A stretch of 64,000 nt of DNA. Source: Setophaga petechia (lineage: Eukaryota > Chordata > Aves > Passeriformes > Parulidae). A program made the translations under genes and the position numbers. Shown in pieces: positions 1 to 12,400 of the stretch. The stretch spans positions 9,158,096-9,222,095 of the forward strand of contig JANCRA010000030.1 of assembly GCA_024362935.1 (NCBI GenBank), read 5' to 3'. Positions within the stretch are counted from its first letter, which is position 1. Each line of letters begins with the position of its first letter. The notes under the pieces were generated by a model. That model saw only the letters and a list, made by a program, of their open reading frames with translations, ran no database searches and was not told where the DNA came from.

Positions 1-3000
1 CTGAGCTCTCCCAGCTGCTCATTAACGCTGGGGTCCCCAGCTGGTCATTAACTCTGTAATTAGCGAGCACCTGCCCCGGCCGTCCTTCCAAGGAAACGGC
101 CACAGGTGCGCTCAGGCGGCGGGGTCGGTGTGGGGTCTGTGCAGAGCTCCAGAGCGCTCGGCAGGGACGGGGGTGTGGGACAGGGGACAAGGAGTGCCCA
201 GAGCCCAGGGCAGGTTTTAGGGGCCTTACCTGCAACAGCCCGATGCAGAGAAAAAACACAAATGCAACAAGGAATTACTGAGCCAGTCTGGGCACATTCA
301 GGCTGCACACAAGGCTGCAGGGAAGAGGATTGAAATTCTGGACTCAATTGCCTCAAATTTTTGTTAGATGTTATTTTATTCTGATTTCTACTCAAGGATA
401 CCAGACCTGGTGTGTCTGATAACAAGGAAGATTTCACTGGTATACAATATTCATATCATATATGTAATAAATAGAATCATGAGTGCAGTGCTGTGGTATT
501 CTCTGAAGAGAATATATACAAAAGTGCTGTTAAAAATCCACCGCCTTTCCTGTATTGTTTCTGTAGCTAGAGAGGTACCTCAGGATTAACAGATTATCAG
601 TGCATTAGCATTCATATCCTGGATAAAGTGTCTCTGGTCATTTGCATGGGCACAGACTGGTAACTTAAAGGCTCTATGCAATTGAATGCTAAATAATATT
701 CAGAGGAAATTGAATTAGACAGGAGGGAAGAGAAATGTGACTGCCATTAAATCTCTAAAGTACATTCCCAGTTTATTCCCCCCCCCCCCCGAGAATAAGA
801 TAGCATTCAATTTTCCAATTATATAAATACATGAACAGTGGATTACTAGAGGCAGATAATTGAATATTTTGACTATTCTACAAGGGACCTTTCATATTTG
901 AAGTGGGAGATGAATAAAGTATGCAGCATCAGCCTGTGGATGCACGAGCTATAAAAACCTCTATTAGATCCAGAGAGTATAAAGGTCTCCCATAGAGAGA
1001 GAGATCTTATCAGTGTTCAATATACAATAGTTAATTTATTCCACTGATATCAGGGTGAGTTCTACAATTGCAAAACCGGGATATTTCAGGCCACACATCG
1101 TAGTACTTCAAAGGTGCAGGCAAAGGCATTCGCAGTCATAGCATTTCAAATCCGACTCCTCTGTAACTCTGTCTTTACAGGACATCAATCATGAGATGAG
1201 AGGAACTGTAAGCTATTTTCCAGTAACACACTGCCAATCGCAAGACAAATGTCAGATGTCACAAAAGGAGAAGTAACCATTTTTCAACCTGTAAATGTCT
1301 TCAAATATATTACAATGAAAGTGTGAAAAAAATGACCCTTTCAGCTTCATTTGTTCTGACAGGTGCCAGACTTTGGAGTTCTGCATTTTATCTTCATACT
1401 GCAATAATCTTTATGACATTTGAACAAGGCTGAGGGCAGTGGCATTAGTTAGTCTACAATTGTCCTCTTATGTACAATACATAAAATTTCAAAGTCTGGC
1501 TGTGGAACTAAAAAAGATCATCTACTACTATTTTATTTGTGTTACAGGAAAAGGTAAAGAGAAGGGATGCCCACATCTGAGATTAACACATGCTGGGGAC
1601 TAGTTTTGTGTGGGCTCAGCCTGACTCCTGCATTGCATTGCCGTGCTGCTATTGCCAGTTGGGAAAAACACATGCTGCTTAAAACTGAAATCAGGAAAAA
1701 AACTCTACAAAACTCTTCAGTTTCCCTGAACTGAAAACTCACTTGATGCACCATGTGTGCATTTAGTCCCTGACTTGAAACAGGTGGACTCCCCCTCAGT
1801 GACACAGCATGTTTTGGGGGCACCAGCCACTGGAACATTTTGACATGGAGCTCAGGGAATGTTCTCCAACCCAAAGCTCAGTGCCTATCTTACAGCTTTG
1901 CCATTTCTGATAGCATGGGGGACACTAAAACATAAGCCAAGTCATTAACATTAAAGAGTAGAACAAAGGAGGAAAATCAAGCTCAGATGTAGCCGTTCAT
2001 TGTTGTAATAAATGGGAGACCACAAAGAATTTCACTCAACACCCCTGAAGTTCCAAGTTATTCCTGTCCTTCCAGCCAGTCTCATGTTCTGCTTAGCCCT
2101 CACAAGAAGTGTGAGATCATGGAAGTCATGGTTCATTTCCTGGATAATCAAACCCCTCTGTCCAACTCCAGCAGTACAGCCCAGTAGTTCTGCCACAACA
2201 TCCTTAGATCTAATTTGTACAGAGTTACACGGTTATTTAAGGAAAAAATTAAGAATATGAGCAAAGACACAAAGAAGATCTGCTCTAGATGTTACTGCAG
2301 GTCTCAAGAGGGTAACAAGCATGCAAAAGACAAAAAATGAGCAAACCTAGAATACAGTTAGTTTAGGCTAAAGTCAGTGACAGGGTTGGTTCCACTGGAA
2401 TTTAGATGACCTCTTAGGCCTTTACACTGTACAGCTTTCTGCAGAAGCAGTGCTGAATCCCTGAAGACAAAACCACCACTTGATTCACCAAATTTGACTT
2501 AAGAAAGTAAATCTCTTTCTGTGAATAAGTGTGAGCTTATTGGTTCTGTGGAAGCAAAAGGATAAACAGTTTTAGTTCTTCTTTAAAAAACTAACAGTAC
2601 TTGTCATGGCAAAGACATGTACAAAGAAGTAGAAGCCAAAATATTATTTCAGTGCTTTAAGACTGACTTTAAAAAATAAGTACACAGATATTGACCAAAT
2701 CTGTATTGATTCCAACACCTACAGTCCAAGCCATGGAAAGAAGAGAGTCAAGGCCTGAAGTCTGACCACAAGTGCAATTTCAGATTTCAGTTCTCCAGTC
2801 TGGTATTTGTGACTGCAGTTCCTTCCTTGGTTGCTGTGACATGTCCTGTGCACACAAAGCCATGTAATTCCTCAGTCAGTGCAGCCAATCCCATGATGCT
2901 GGTTATCATCCCCTGTGGGTTGGTCCTTTTCCACACACTCAGGATGAATGCAGAGTTTGTCACGGGATGTGCACAGTAAATCCCACAGAGAGGTGAAGAA

Positions 3001-3161
3001 ATAGCCATTGCCAGAGTCATTATTTGAAAACGGGAGGTTGCAGTAGACTTTTTGAAAAGCATAAATAAAAAAAATACAGCTGAAAATAAATAGTTGTCAC
3101 TGTGAAATGAAGGGATTCCATCGCCAGTCTCTCTCCAGCAGCAGCCGTGCCTGGCTGGGGA
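1..3161. other. TTLL11 3' flank and probable 3'UTR
   Basis: No protein-coding exon is recognised. The short open frames here lack family similarity and splice logic. The part from 3161 to about 1530 is the likely TTLL11 3'UTR. A 13-base C run lies at 778-790. The first 240 bases are GC-richer and could approach another gene, but nothing supports an exon. Confidence 0.5.
1532..1537 (-). terminator. candidate TTLL11 polyadenylation signal
   Basis: AATAAA on the minus strand about 1.6 kb past the TTLL11 stop is the first canonical hexamer I found downstream. Another lies at 1035-1040. Which of them is used cannot be told from sequence alone. Confidence 0.3.
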
Positions 3162-3463
3162 TTAACTCCCGGTTCTGTCCCGGCACATGAGCGCCCGCAG
3201 CTGATGCGATGATTTCTGCAGCCGGAGCACCTGGTGGCCGTGGGGCCGCGCGGGGCCGGGGCCGGGCGCGGTGCCCGTGGCCCGCAGAGCCCCGCGGGGC
3301 TGGGCGAGCCCGCAGCCCCACACCAGGCGCTTCCCGTGCAGCGCGGCCAGGCGGCACTCGCACAGCTCGAGCAGCGACAGCACCTGCTTGTGCAGCGGCA
3401 GCGCCTTGTACTTCTTCTGGGCCAGGCAGAAGAAAGCTTCCACAAAGGCTTGCAGACACATTC
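3162..3463 (-). CDS. TTLL11: TTLL11 last coding exon 9 (C-terminus and stop)
   Basis: The exon starts after ccttgcag, completes Gly704, and reads MCLQAFVEAFFCLAQKKYKA and onward through the conserved LCECRLAALHGKRLVWG. After about residue 748 it becomes Gly/Pro/Arg/Ala-rich and unlike anything I recognise, ending DRTGS and TAA at 3162-3164. The tail is CpG-rich compared with the flanking DNA. A further 3' splice isoform cannot be excluded, but the total length agrees with the family. Confidence 0.88.
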
Positions 3464-6400
3464 CTGCAAGGAAAAGGGGCTCACGGGAGATTGGAGTGTG
3501 GCATTTCTAGCAGCCTGCATTCCTCGGGGATAATACTATCTCTTGTTTGTCATGGCAGCAGGGCCAAATGCGTGTGTGATGGGTGTAAATGCAAACAATC
3601 CTGCTAGCTCACATCTTTTCATTTAAATGGTAGCAATCCAGAATGCTCAGAAAGCAAAGAAATTGTCCTTCAAAGACCAAAAGCCAAGGTTTTATTTGTG
3701 TCACACTCATTGGGTGTTTCAGGGCAGGCTAAGCCCCAGGCTGGGTTACAGATGGCTGACATTCCCTATCACTGAGGCAGACTCTGGCTTTGCAGACCTC
3801 AGCCTGCAAAGTGGTACAGAGCAAAGTGGTACAGCAAGAACTCATTTTAGGATATCACACCATTAAACTGATGTAGTATGAGCCTTGATTTCTGCTGCCA
3901 AAATTATTAAGTTGAAACCAAATGAGACACACAGTAACATACTGAGCATCAAGGAAAACAGTCCAGCTGGAGAGAAAAACAAGTTTTTGTCGGCAGCTGA
4001 ATGGAGTCTTTTAGAGACGGATGTGACCTAAAAGTTCACACCAGTGTGTTATTTCAGTCTGTAGCACTATGAAGGTAACCCCATTACCAAGTATCACCTT
4101 AGCAAGATATGAGTTTGTTTGAAGCACTACTTCCCTCCTACACAGCCTGTACCAGGTACAAACCCTTTTGAAGGTGAAGAGGCCATTTTTTCAGTCATAC
4201 CCAGCAACTCCACAATAGTTGTTTCAGCGGAATGAAAAACAAACAGCTGAAGAGTGCAGTGCCAAAAAATGTCCCTGCTATAATACAACTGCTCTACCCC
4301 TTCCCACACAAAAGTCCCCTGCAGAAGCCCCGTGCTGCAGGGGAGACTCTTCAGCTGCTGTTCGATCACATCTCACTAATAGCACATTACCAGAGCCAAG
4401 GGGAAGAGGAGCTGAGTATTAACACTAATTATTATATTTAAAACCTTGATGTAATACCTACTCAAATTCTTAATTAAGAAGCCAGACCCCAATTGGTTGT
4501 GCAGAATGCCACAAGCTCTCCCAGTTTGAACATACACTTAAGAAGATTATTTTAAGACAAGATATTGAAAGGTTTGGGGTTTTTAACTGTGTTGGCTTAT
4601 TGATGTTGTAGGAAAGGCACCTTTTCAAAATATGACAATTACATTCTGAAGTATAATTTCTCTCAACCAAGGCTGCAGCTGGGGTCGTTTACGATCTTGG
4701 CTGTAGAACAGCCTGCAAAGGAATTGTTGAGTTATCTGAAAGCAGCAGCTGCCAACTCAGTAAATTATTTTATCAGTCACGGTGAGCTGCAGGCAGGGAA
4801 AGCACCTCTGGTAACACACACACTTTCTCCCCAGAAGTGACACTCATGTGAAGCATATTATGGAAAAAGTTAGAAGCTGTTCTAGAACAACAGAATCATG
4901 CTTGTCTTGGTTACAGCTGGGAGTGGGCTGAACATGAAGCCAACAGAATCAGGTGGGCAGTTTGTGTTTGAACACCTAAAAGGCATCTGGTTCATTGACA
5001 CCATACACAGATCTCTTCGTTTTTGAAAGCCTGAAGATTCAGTTGCAAATTTGTTATTTTTCCTGGTGAAATTCTACCAGCCAACCACAGAAGTGATTTA
5101 TACCCACCCTGAAATGCTAAATGCAAATACTCAGATTTTATATAGCTGTGAAATTGAAGTGACCCTCACATACCTAAAATAATACTGCCCTGAAGGGTAA
5201 CTGCCACGGCACCAACCAAGAGAATTGGTTGTGCATGTGCATGCCTCAGGTGTACATGGCTTCTTCCCATTTCTATCAATGTTTGAGGTGTACCTGAGCA
5301 ACTAAAATTGAAACAAATAACCCCAAAAGTCAGATTTCACAGTTTTTGAATACAAACCTGGGTTACCTGATTCCTTGTGGTCAATGCCCATGCTGTTCCA
5401 CCTCCTTGTGATATCAATATACAGGATATCTACAGCAGCCATTGAAAAATTGCTGTTACTCAGTTTGCAGTTCCTGTTAAAAAGAAACAAAATAAAGATG
5501 AGATTCTCATTACATCCAAACTCCCAAGTTAGGAAATATTCTGCAAGGGCAACTTGCAGGAGAAAAGTTTACCCATGTCATGTGTACAGAGCCACTGTAA
5601 TGTGCTCAGTCTAATAAAACACACAGAGCAGAGAGCAAACAAACCAGCATTCATTAAATGCTCCTATCTGAATGGAACAGGCCCAAACCCAGAATATTTC
5701 AATTAAAAATATGACCCGACTGTTACACAGAGCTTTCTCCCAGGGTATTGCCAGTACTCTGAGGCTGTAAGAGATGGAATTAATTGGTACACTGCAAAAA
5801 CCCACCACAAATCTGCACAGACTATCTGCACGAGGCAGGGTTTGCACAGAGAAATACCCTTTTATTTGTCTGCCTGATCCTGTTTGGAAAGGGCTGGAGC
5901 AAGCTTTCAGGCACAGCCTTGCTCCTCCATGCCTGAGCACCGACAGGATTTCCCCTGGTGGAATGGAACCTCTGTGGAGAGCAGCTCTGGGTGCAGCTGT
6001 GGTGTGGGGCTGGCACTTTGTGTGTCCGAGTGTGCAGTGTGGTGCTGACAGCCGTGGGAACAGCCCCATTTCCAGCATTTCCAGATGTCTGGCAGCCTGG
6101 CTGCCACCACTGCCTGTGCCAAAGAGCTGGCCAAAATTTCTTGCCAGAAAACAAACAAAAAAACCCAAAAAAACAAAACAAAAAAACACACACAAAAAAA
6201 AAAAAAAAAAAAACCACCCCCCCAAACTCGGCCAATTGAAGCAAATCTCACTCTTCAGTAACCTCAACAGAGCTCCCTTAAAATAGAGTAAGGCCCAAAA
6301 CTTAGATCCCAGATACCCAAAACCTCCCAGGCAGCATCCAAGCAAGGACTAGAGATAGTCAGCGTTTCCCTTTTAGATACTTTTTTAGAATGAAGAAAAC

Positions 6401-9400
6401 ATAAAAGGAAAACAGATTTTGATGAGCCAGAATTTGGGTGGACAGTCTTTGCAAGCACCTGCCCACACACGAAATCCCACTCATGTGCCATTTTTTTCCT
6501 GAAAAATGATACAACACACAGAAACCTGACCTTCCTTCTGAAATGAACAGCAATGACAGCTCTTCAAAAAAGGGCCTTATAGCTGGCATAGATGCTCTGG
6601 GAGAAAATAAACAAAAATATCTGCCAGTATTAAAAAGTTTAATTTAACATGCATTAAGAAACTGAAAATGCCATTTCATTGAGCTATGGCAATTTATCTG
6701 AATATTCTTGAAAGAAAATGTTGGCATTTATTCTGTGTTCCTCTGACAAGTGCCAAAATAAGGCTGGATAAAACTACAAAAAATACAGAACTGGATGCAA
6801 TCCTGTGCTGGTCTGTGGATAGAGCAGATGCCTTCAGACATTTTCTATATATCATCATTTGTATAAACCAAGTTGTTTTATATTCATTCCTGAATGCTAA
6901 ATGCATCTGCATAGAAACAGGATCTGTGTTTTAAGAGTACATCTGCTGCTGCTGCTCATTTCTTTTGTCATAGTCAATGAAAGACAGAAAATGAGGCATT
7001 TGTACCATGACTAGAACAGATATAGCCATAAAAAACAATGAAAAAATCCTCCTAAATAAAAAGTATGTGAAAAAATAAATTGAGTTCCTTGACATTGCAA
7101 GGTGCAATTTCACAATGCAAATCCTCCCTGCACGGTGCATCAGGAACTGGCATTTGGGAATCCTTCCTGCAGCCTGGGGCGGCCAGCAGTGCCCCCACAG
7201 CCGACAGAATCACATCAAGTGACCCAATTTCAGTTGTCACTTCCTCACAAATGATATTTCCACCATTTACTGGGAACGTGACATGCTGACGAAGACGGCA
7301 AATTGTATCTGCCGAAGTATCAGTGATCTGCTGTCAAATAAAGACCCAACTTCCTCCCAGCCACACAGGGTCAGCTCTTCCAGGAGCTCGAACTGATGAA
7401 ATGTGTTTGAGAACAGAACAGGCAGTGGCTCCTCGCTGGAAGGCATCCCACAGCCTGCGAGCTTGGGGTGTGGCATCCCACAGCCTGTGAGCTTGGGATG
7501 TGGCATCCCACAGCCTGCGAGCTTGGGGTGTGGCATCCCACAGCCTGCGAGCTTGGGGTGTGGCATCCCACAGCCTGCGAGCTTGGGGTGTGGCATCCCA
7601 CAGCCTGCGAGCTGAGGGTGCCGCTGCCAGGGCCGCCTTTCCCACCGACCTTATGAAGGTGCGGAACCCCGTCGGGCCCAGCTTGGTGGTGCCTTTGACG
7701 CCGAGGAAGCGGATGAACAGTGCGGCCACCCTGTCCACGAGGCGCAGGTAGCTGAAGTGCCTGGCGTACTTGGGGAACACCTGCTTGAGGCACAGCGAGG
7801 GCAGCGCGGCCTCGGGGCTGGGGGCGGCGTCCGGCGGCTCCTCGCCCGCTCCCGGTGACCGCTCCGGACTCTGGCACCTGCAGCACAGAACACACGGGGT
7901 CAGCCTGGGAGGGAGCTCAGAGCCCATCTGAGCCTGCCATGGGCACACCTGACCTTGGGAGGGAGCTCAGAGCCCACCCTGCCACAGGGACACCTCAGAG
8001 CTCATCCCACCCAGCCCCTGCCATGGGCACAGCTCAGCCTGGGAGGGAGCTCAGAGCTCATCCTGCCACAGGGACACCTCAGCCTGTGCCAGGGCTGGGT
8101 GTGCCAACCTCAAGGACTCACTGGGGCTCTGGGGAAGGGACCAGGGATTCCCCATCTCCAGAGAACCCTGCCCAGCTTCCCTCCATTTGCTCCTCTGCTG
8201 TGGGATTTCCAGCAGGCCAGGGGAGGAGAAGAGAGCTGAGCTCTCTCTAAAGCTGCTCGTTAGAATTAATTGTTCTGACTGACACAGCTGAGTCAGGCAA
8301 ATGAATGAAAGGTCAAATATAAGGTAATGCTTCTGTTGCCACACAGAAAAAAAGCAAAGCTTCATTTACATACTAATGTCTGACCTCAATACATTCGTTT
8401 CTCTAATTCTGCAGCTTATGAAAGATCACTCTTTAGAAAAGATCAACTGTAGTGCAGCTTTAAAAAAAAATTTAAATTTTAATAAAGCTTATGGAAATGA
8501 TATCTAAGACTACTTATCTTTTATACATGATTACTAATTTATTAATGTTTCCTCGATCTGTGTTTCATTCCTTTCTTTCTGACCAGCCTTAATCTTTATG
8601 CAAATACAAGTTGCTAAGGGACAAACAAATTTGCAACTACTAATTAAAGGCTTCAAAATTTGCAGCATTTTGTACACTTGTATATAAAATTTAGCTGTCA
8701 AAATTCAGAGTAAAATGAGGTAAGAATCACAATATTAATATTTCTAAGAATGCTTACTTGATGTATTTTACATTTAGGGCATTGCTAGAAGTATAAATTA
8801 AGCAATTTCAGTATCAGCTTACAACTGCTTACCTAATAAAAGAAAATACTATGTTCTGGATTCTGAAGCTATAATTATTCCCTCAGCTGAGCCTCTATTC
8901 TCCAAGCAAGGACTATGTTAACATAGTTAAAAGCAGAGAATATTTTGCATGACAAATGTATCTACCCACCCATTTATCACCACAGAATATGGACGTCCCA
9001 AAGAACAGGTAAGTGTTTGTACCTGGAGCGTGTAGGAAGGAAATCTATTTGTGTGCTCATTCACAGAAATAAATCATTTAAGAAACTAAGGCCAAGCCAG
9101 AGCACTGTCTCTGCATTATCAACCATTCATGCATTTGCTTTTATGAACTAATCCCATTATTTTATTAACACTGAGACTTCCAGCACTCCCAGGATGTCAT
9201 AGCAAGCAGTTTCATGGTTTGCCTGCATGTTGTGTGAGTAATCAGCTTTTGTTTTGTTCTGGCCACTCTGAGTGCCATTTGTAGAAAATGAATATTCATC
9301 CCCTCTCCACCCTCTGGCAAAGTAAAAAAACATCAATAGCACAAGAATTTCCACCTTTCAAAATAATAATATAGTTGCACAAGGATAGAAGTATTAAAAG

Positions 9401-12400
9401 AATGTTAAACCCACAGAGTAAGAGATTTTTGCCATTATGTTGGAATAATTATGGCTCTTACATAGAGTTTATTCAACACTTTGGAGAATGCTTTGAGGCA
9501 GGCAGAGCAGCCCCAGTGAAGAGTCCATATTTCAAAGAGCAGAATCAATCAAACATGAGGATTGATAATCACCACGGCGTTGGCAGACAACGAACTTCTG
9601 ATCACACCAAATACATTTGGAAAACACAGCAGCTGTCCTGTCTCTGGGAAGCAGAAAATGCTGAAAGCAGAATTTCCATCTCTCTGAGAGCAAAAAACCC
9701 CAGTATCTCAGCTAAGGAAATAAATTGGGTAAATCACCTCAGTCAGACTTTAAACCTCACCTGCAGCTTCCAGGCCTGACAGTGATGTCCCTGCAGAAGG
9801 GTGAAGGGCACAGAGCACCCTGCTTGTTTTGGAGAGCTGGCAAACACATTTTAGGTGAATCCATGGGTAAAATGTATTCCATAGCTTTGCCATTGGAGTA
9901 AGAAACCCAAAATAATTGATGAGGCTGTTGGAAAAGAGAAGGCCAAGGCCCTGCAGCCTGCCAGCAGCCATCCCAGCAGCTCGGGGCTCTCGGCTCTGTC
10001 CCTGGAGTGCTGTTTGTCTGCCACAGCCATCAGCCCCCTTTCTGAGAAGGATGGTTCACTGCCTCTTCAGACTGATGGATTTATTATAAAAATAAACACT
10101 TCTCATTAAAGATTAAATAGCTTTTGGCAGAAAACAGAAGACTGGAAAGTTTGCTGCCTTCACACAGTGTTAATGAGTGTTTCCAAGATGTAGAAACTTG
10201 GCAGGGATCCTGCTCTGCTCCACACCAGGGACACAAAGCCAGGGATGAGAACATTACTGACATTTTCATTTCATATGCAGAGAAGTCTAGAGCTGTGGTT
10301 TGATCTCTATAGCCCTCCCTAATTCATAGTTTAAATAATTAAAGGAGAAATGCATCTGAGGAGTCTCAGGTGCTGGAAAAACCCAGCTATTTCCTAATTA
10401 TTAATTGAGATTCTTTACTTCCAACTTTCTCCTCTTAAGAATAATGGTGGTATCATTCTGTATTCACTACAGATTTATTACTCTTAATGTAACACAAGCA
10501 GTGAATGCTTATGTTATTACCTGTCAGCTATGAGTGCAGCAGAAAATATGGCATTACTGTAATGAAATAATGGATAAGCAATGCAAATCCTGCATCCAAA
10601 GACTTTGTTCCACTGTAGCAAAAATTATTACAGAACAAAGATCATTAAATATAGTCCCCAATACTTTATTTTCTGTGGAGGTAGCTGTTATTATTCCTAG
10701 TAGATTTATTTGTGTTCACTATTTGCTTTCAAGGTACTTATGTGCCTCATTATTTCTCCAGAGTTTCTTTTGTTTCTTTAGAAAAGCGTGCCTGAAAAAT
10801 AATAATGCAGGATAGTGCAAAGGCAAAGCAGCTGCAAAGCCTGGGAATACACTGAAATTAGACCACCAAGTGTCTTACATTAGAACAGAAAAAAAAAATA
10901 AAACCCCAGGATATTTCTTCCCATGTGGAAATTATTCTTAGAAAGCAGTTGTGCTTATGCTGGGACAGAAAAGGAGCTTTACCCTGTCAGCCAAGGGAGC
11001 AGAAAGCAGCACTGCAATTGCATTTTATCAGCTTTAATCCTCCTATTAAAGCAGGTGAATTCTCATACACAAAATAACACTCCTGATGATTACACTGCTA
11101 TTAAGTCATGTGACTTCATGCTTGCATTTTGTGGCCACTGGGTGCCAGGCAGTTTTATTGCTTTCTCAGTGTTTCAGAGACTAGAGACCAATTATTACTT
11201 AAAAATAAGCCAATCATCTCTCTTGCTGAAAGATGACTTGCAGCAGAAGCTAAATTATAGAGAACATCACTGCCCCCAATACATTAATTTCTGTCACTCT
11301 GTCACTGTAAAAATTTACAGCAGATATAATCTCTTTGAAGGGGGATCAAGTCATAGAAAGTACAAGCCTAGTTTTAAATAGAATTTTAATTTTAATGAAA
11401 GCTTCAGGGAATGATGTTTATGCTGCTTATCTTTCATACCTGGTGATTAAGTTAATTTATACTTAATGGAAGAGGATATTTCTAATCCCCAGACAGGCTC
11501 AACATCTGTCTGTGACTATGTTTTTGGAAGCCTTAAGCTGCTTGTGATTGATGTAATAAAACCAGGATCCTGCAGAACTGACACCTGAAGGATATCTGTA
11601 AGAGGGAAAATGTTATTTTTCTGCTCAATGCCTCTGCTTAAGTCAAACCAAAATCCAAGCACTTAATATTGCTGTCCCTTAAAAACCTGCTTTGCACTCC
11701 CTCACCATTATTTGAGTTTGAACAGGGCAATAAGCAAACAGTTCTCAAATATGTTTATGATCCAATATTCACTCATCATGTGCAGTGCCTGAGACATGGA
11801 ACTTTCTGATGGCCTGAAGCTAATGAGAATAATAAACCTCCTGCAAAAAGATCTGTGAAATAGTCTCCATTTTTCCTTTTCTTCTCTTTCCATGTCTATT
11901 TAAAACCAAATGTTAGCAAAAATAAATGCTTGCATTTATCACATAATTATAGCAGGGAAATAAAGTCTTGAAATGTAAAGACCTTGCCAGAAAAAGATAA
12001 AATTTTCAACTTTTTCCCAAGAAATCACAGTACTGTCAAAGGAAAAAAGACAGGTATTTCAACTGTCATTTATATCCATGTTATTTTAAATTCTAATTCT
12101 TACAAGCACCTGCACGTAAGGACTTTGCACTGGTGTTCAGGGATGTAATCTGTGTGTGCACATTCATTTATTGCATTGACTGTTACCTCTCTGAGTCGGT
12201 GCTGGGGCCCAGGAGCCCCACTGCAAGGGGGGATTTGTTTCCTTCCTGGTGAGGTGATGCACCTCAGCCTGATCAATTGGTTCTAACATCTTCTAGGCTG
12301 CATGAAATCTGATTTCTGAAATCAATTTGTTCATGGCTTGTGCCATTCCTGAGAGAACACAGAGTACACACCACGACTCAGGAGTCACATGAGGAGCTGG

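Larger units (their letters stand above)
5474..7649 (-). other. TTLL11 intron 7
   Basis: A 2.2 kb intron. It holds an A-rich simple-sequence tract at about 6148-6223 and the 30-bp minisatellite at 7442-7620. The open frames at 5611-6345 come from the A-rich tract and unrelated intron sequence. Confidence 0.8.

Noticed and set aside
5611..6345. 244-codon minus-strand open frame
   Set aside because: It runs through the A-rich simple repeat (poly-Phe stretch) and has no likeness to any family.
7442..7620. CRISPR-like regular repeat
   Set aside because: Copies are directly adjacent with no unique spacers, in a vertebrate intron; it is a minisatellite.
10923..11381. 152-codon plus-strand open frame in TTLL11 intron 6
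   Set aside because: No domain, signal peptide or splice logic; AT-rich intron background.
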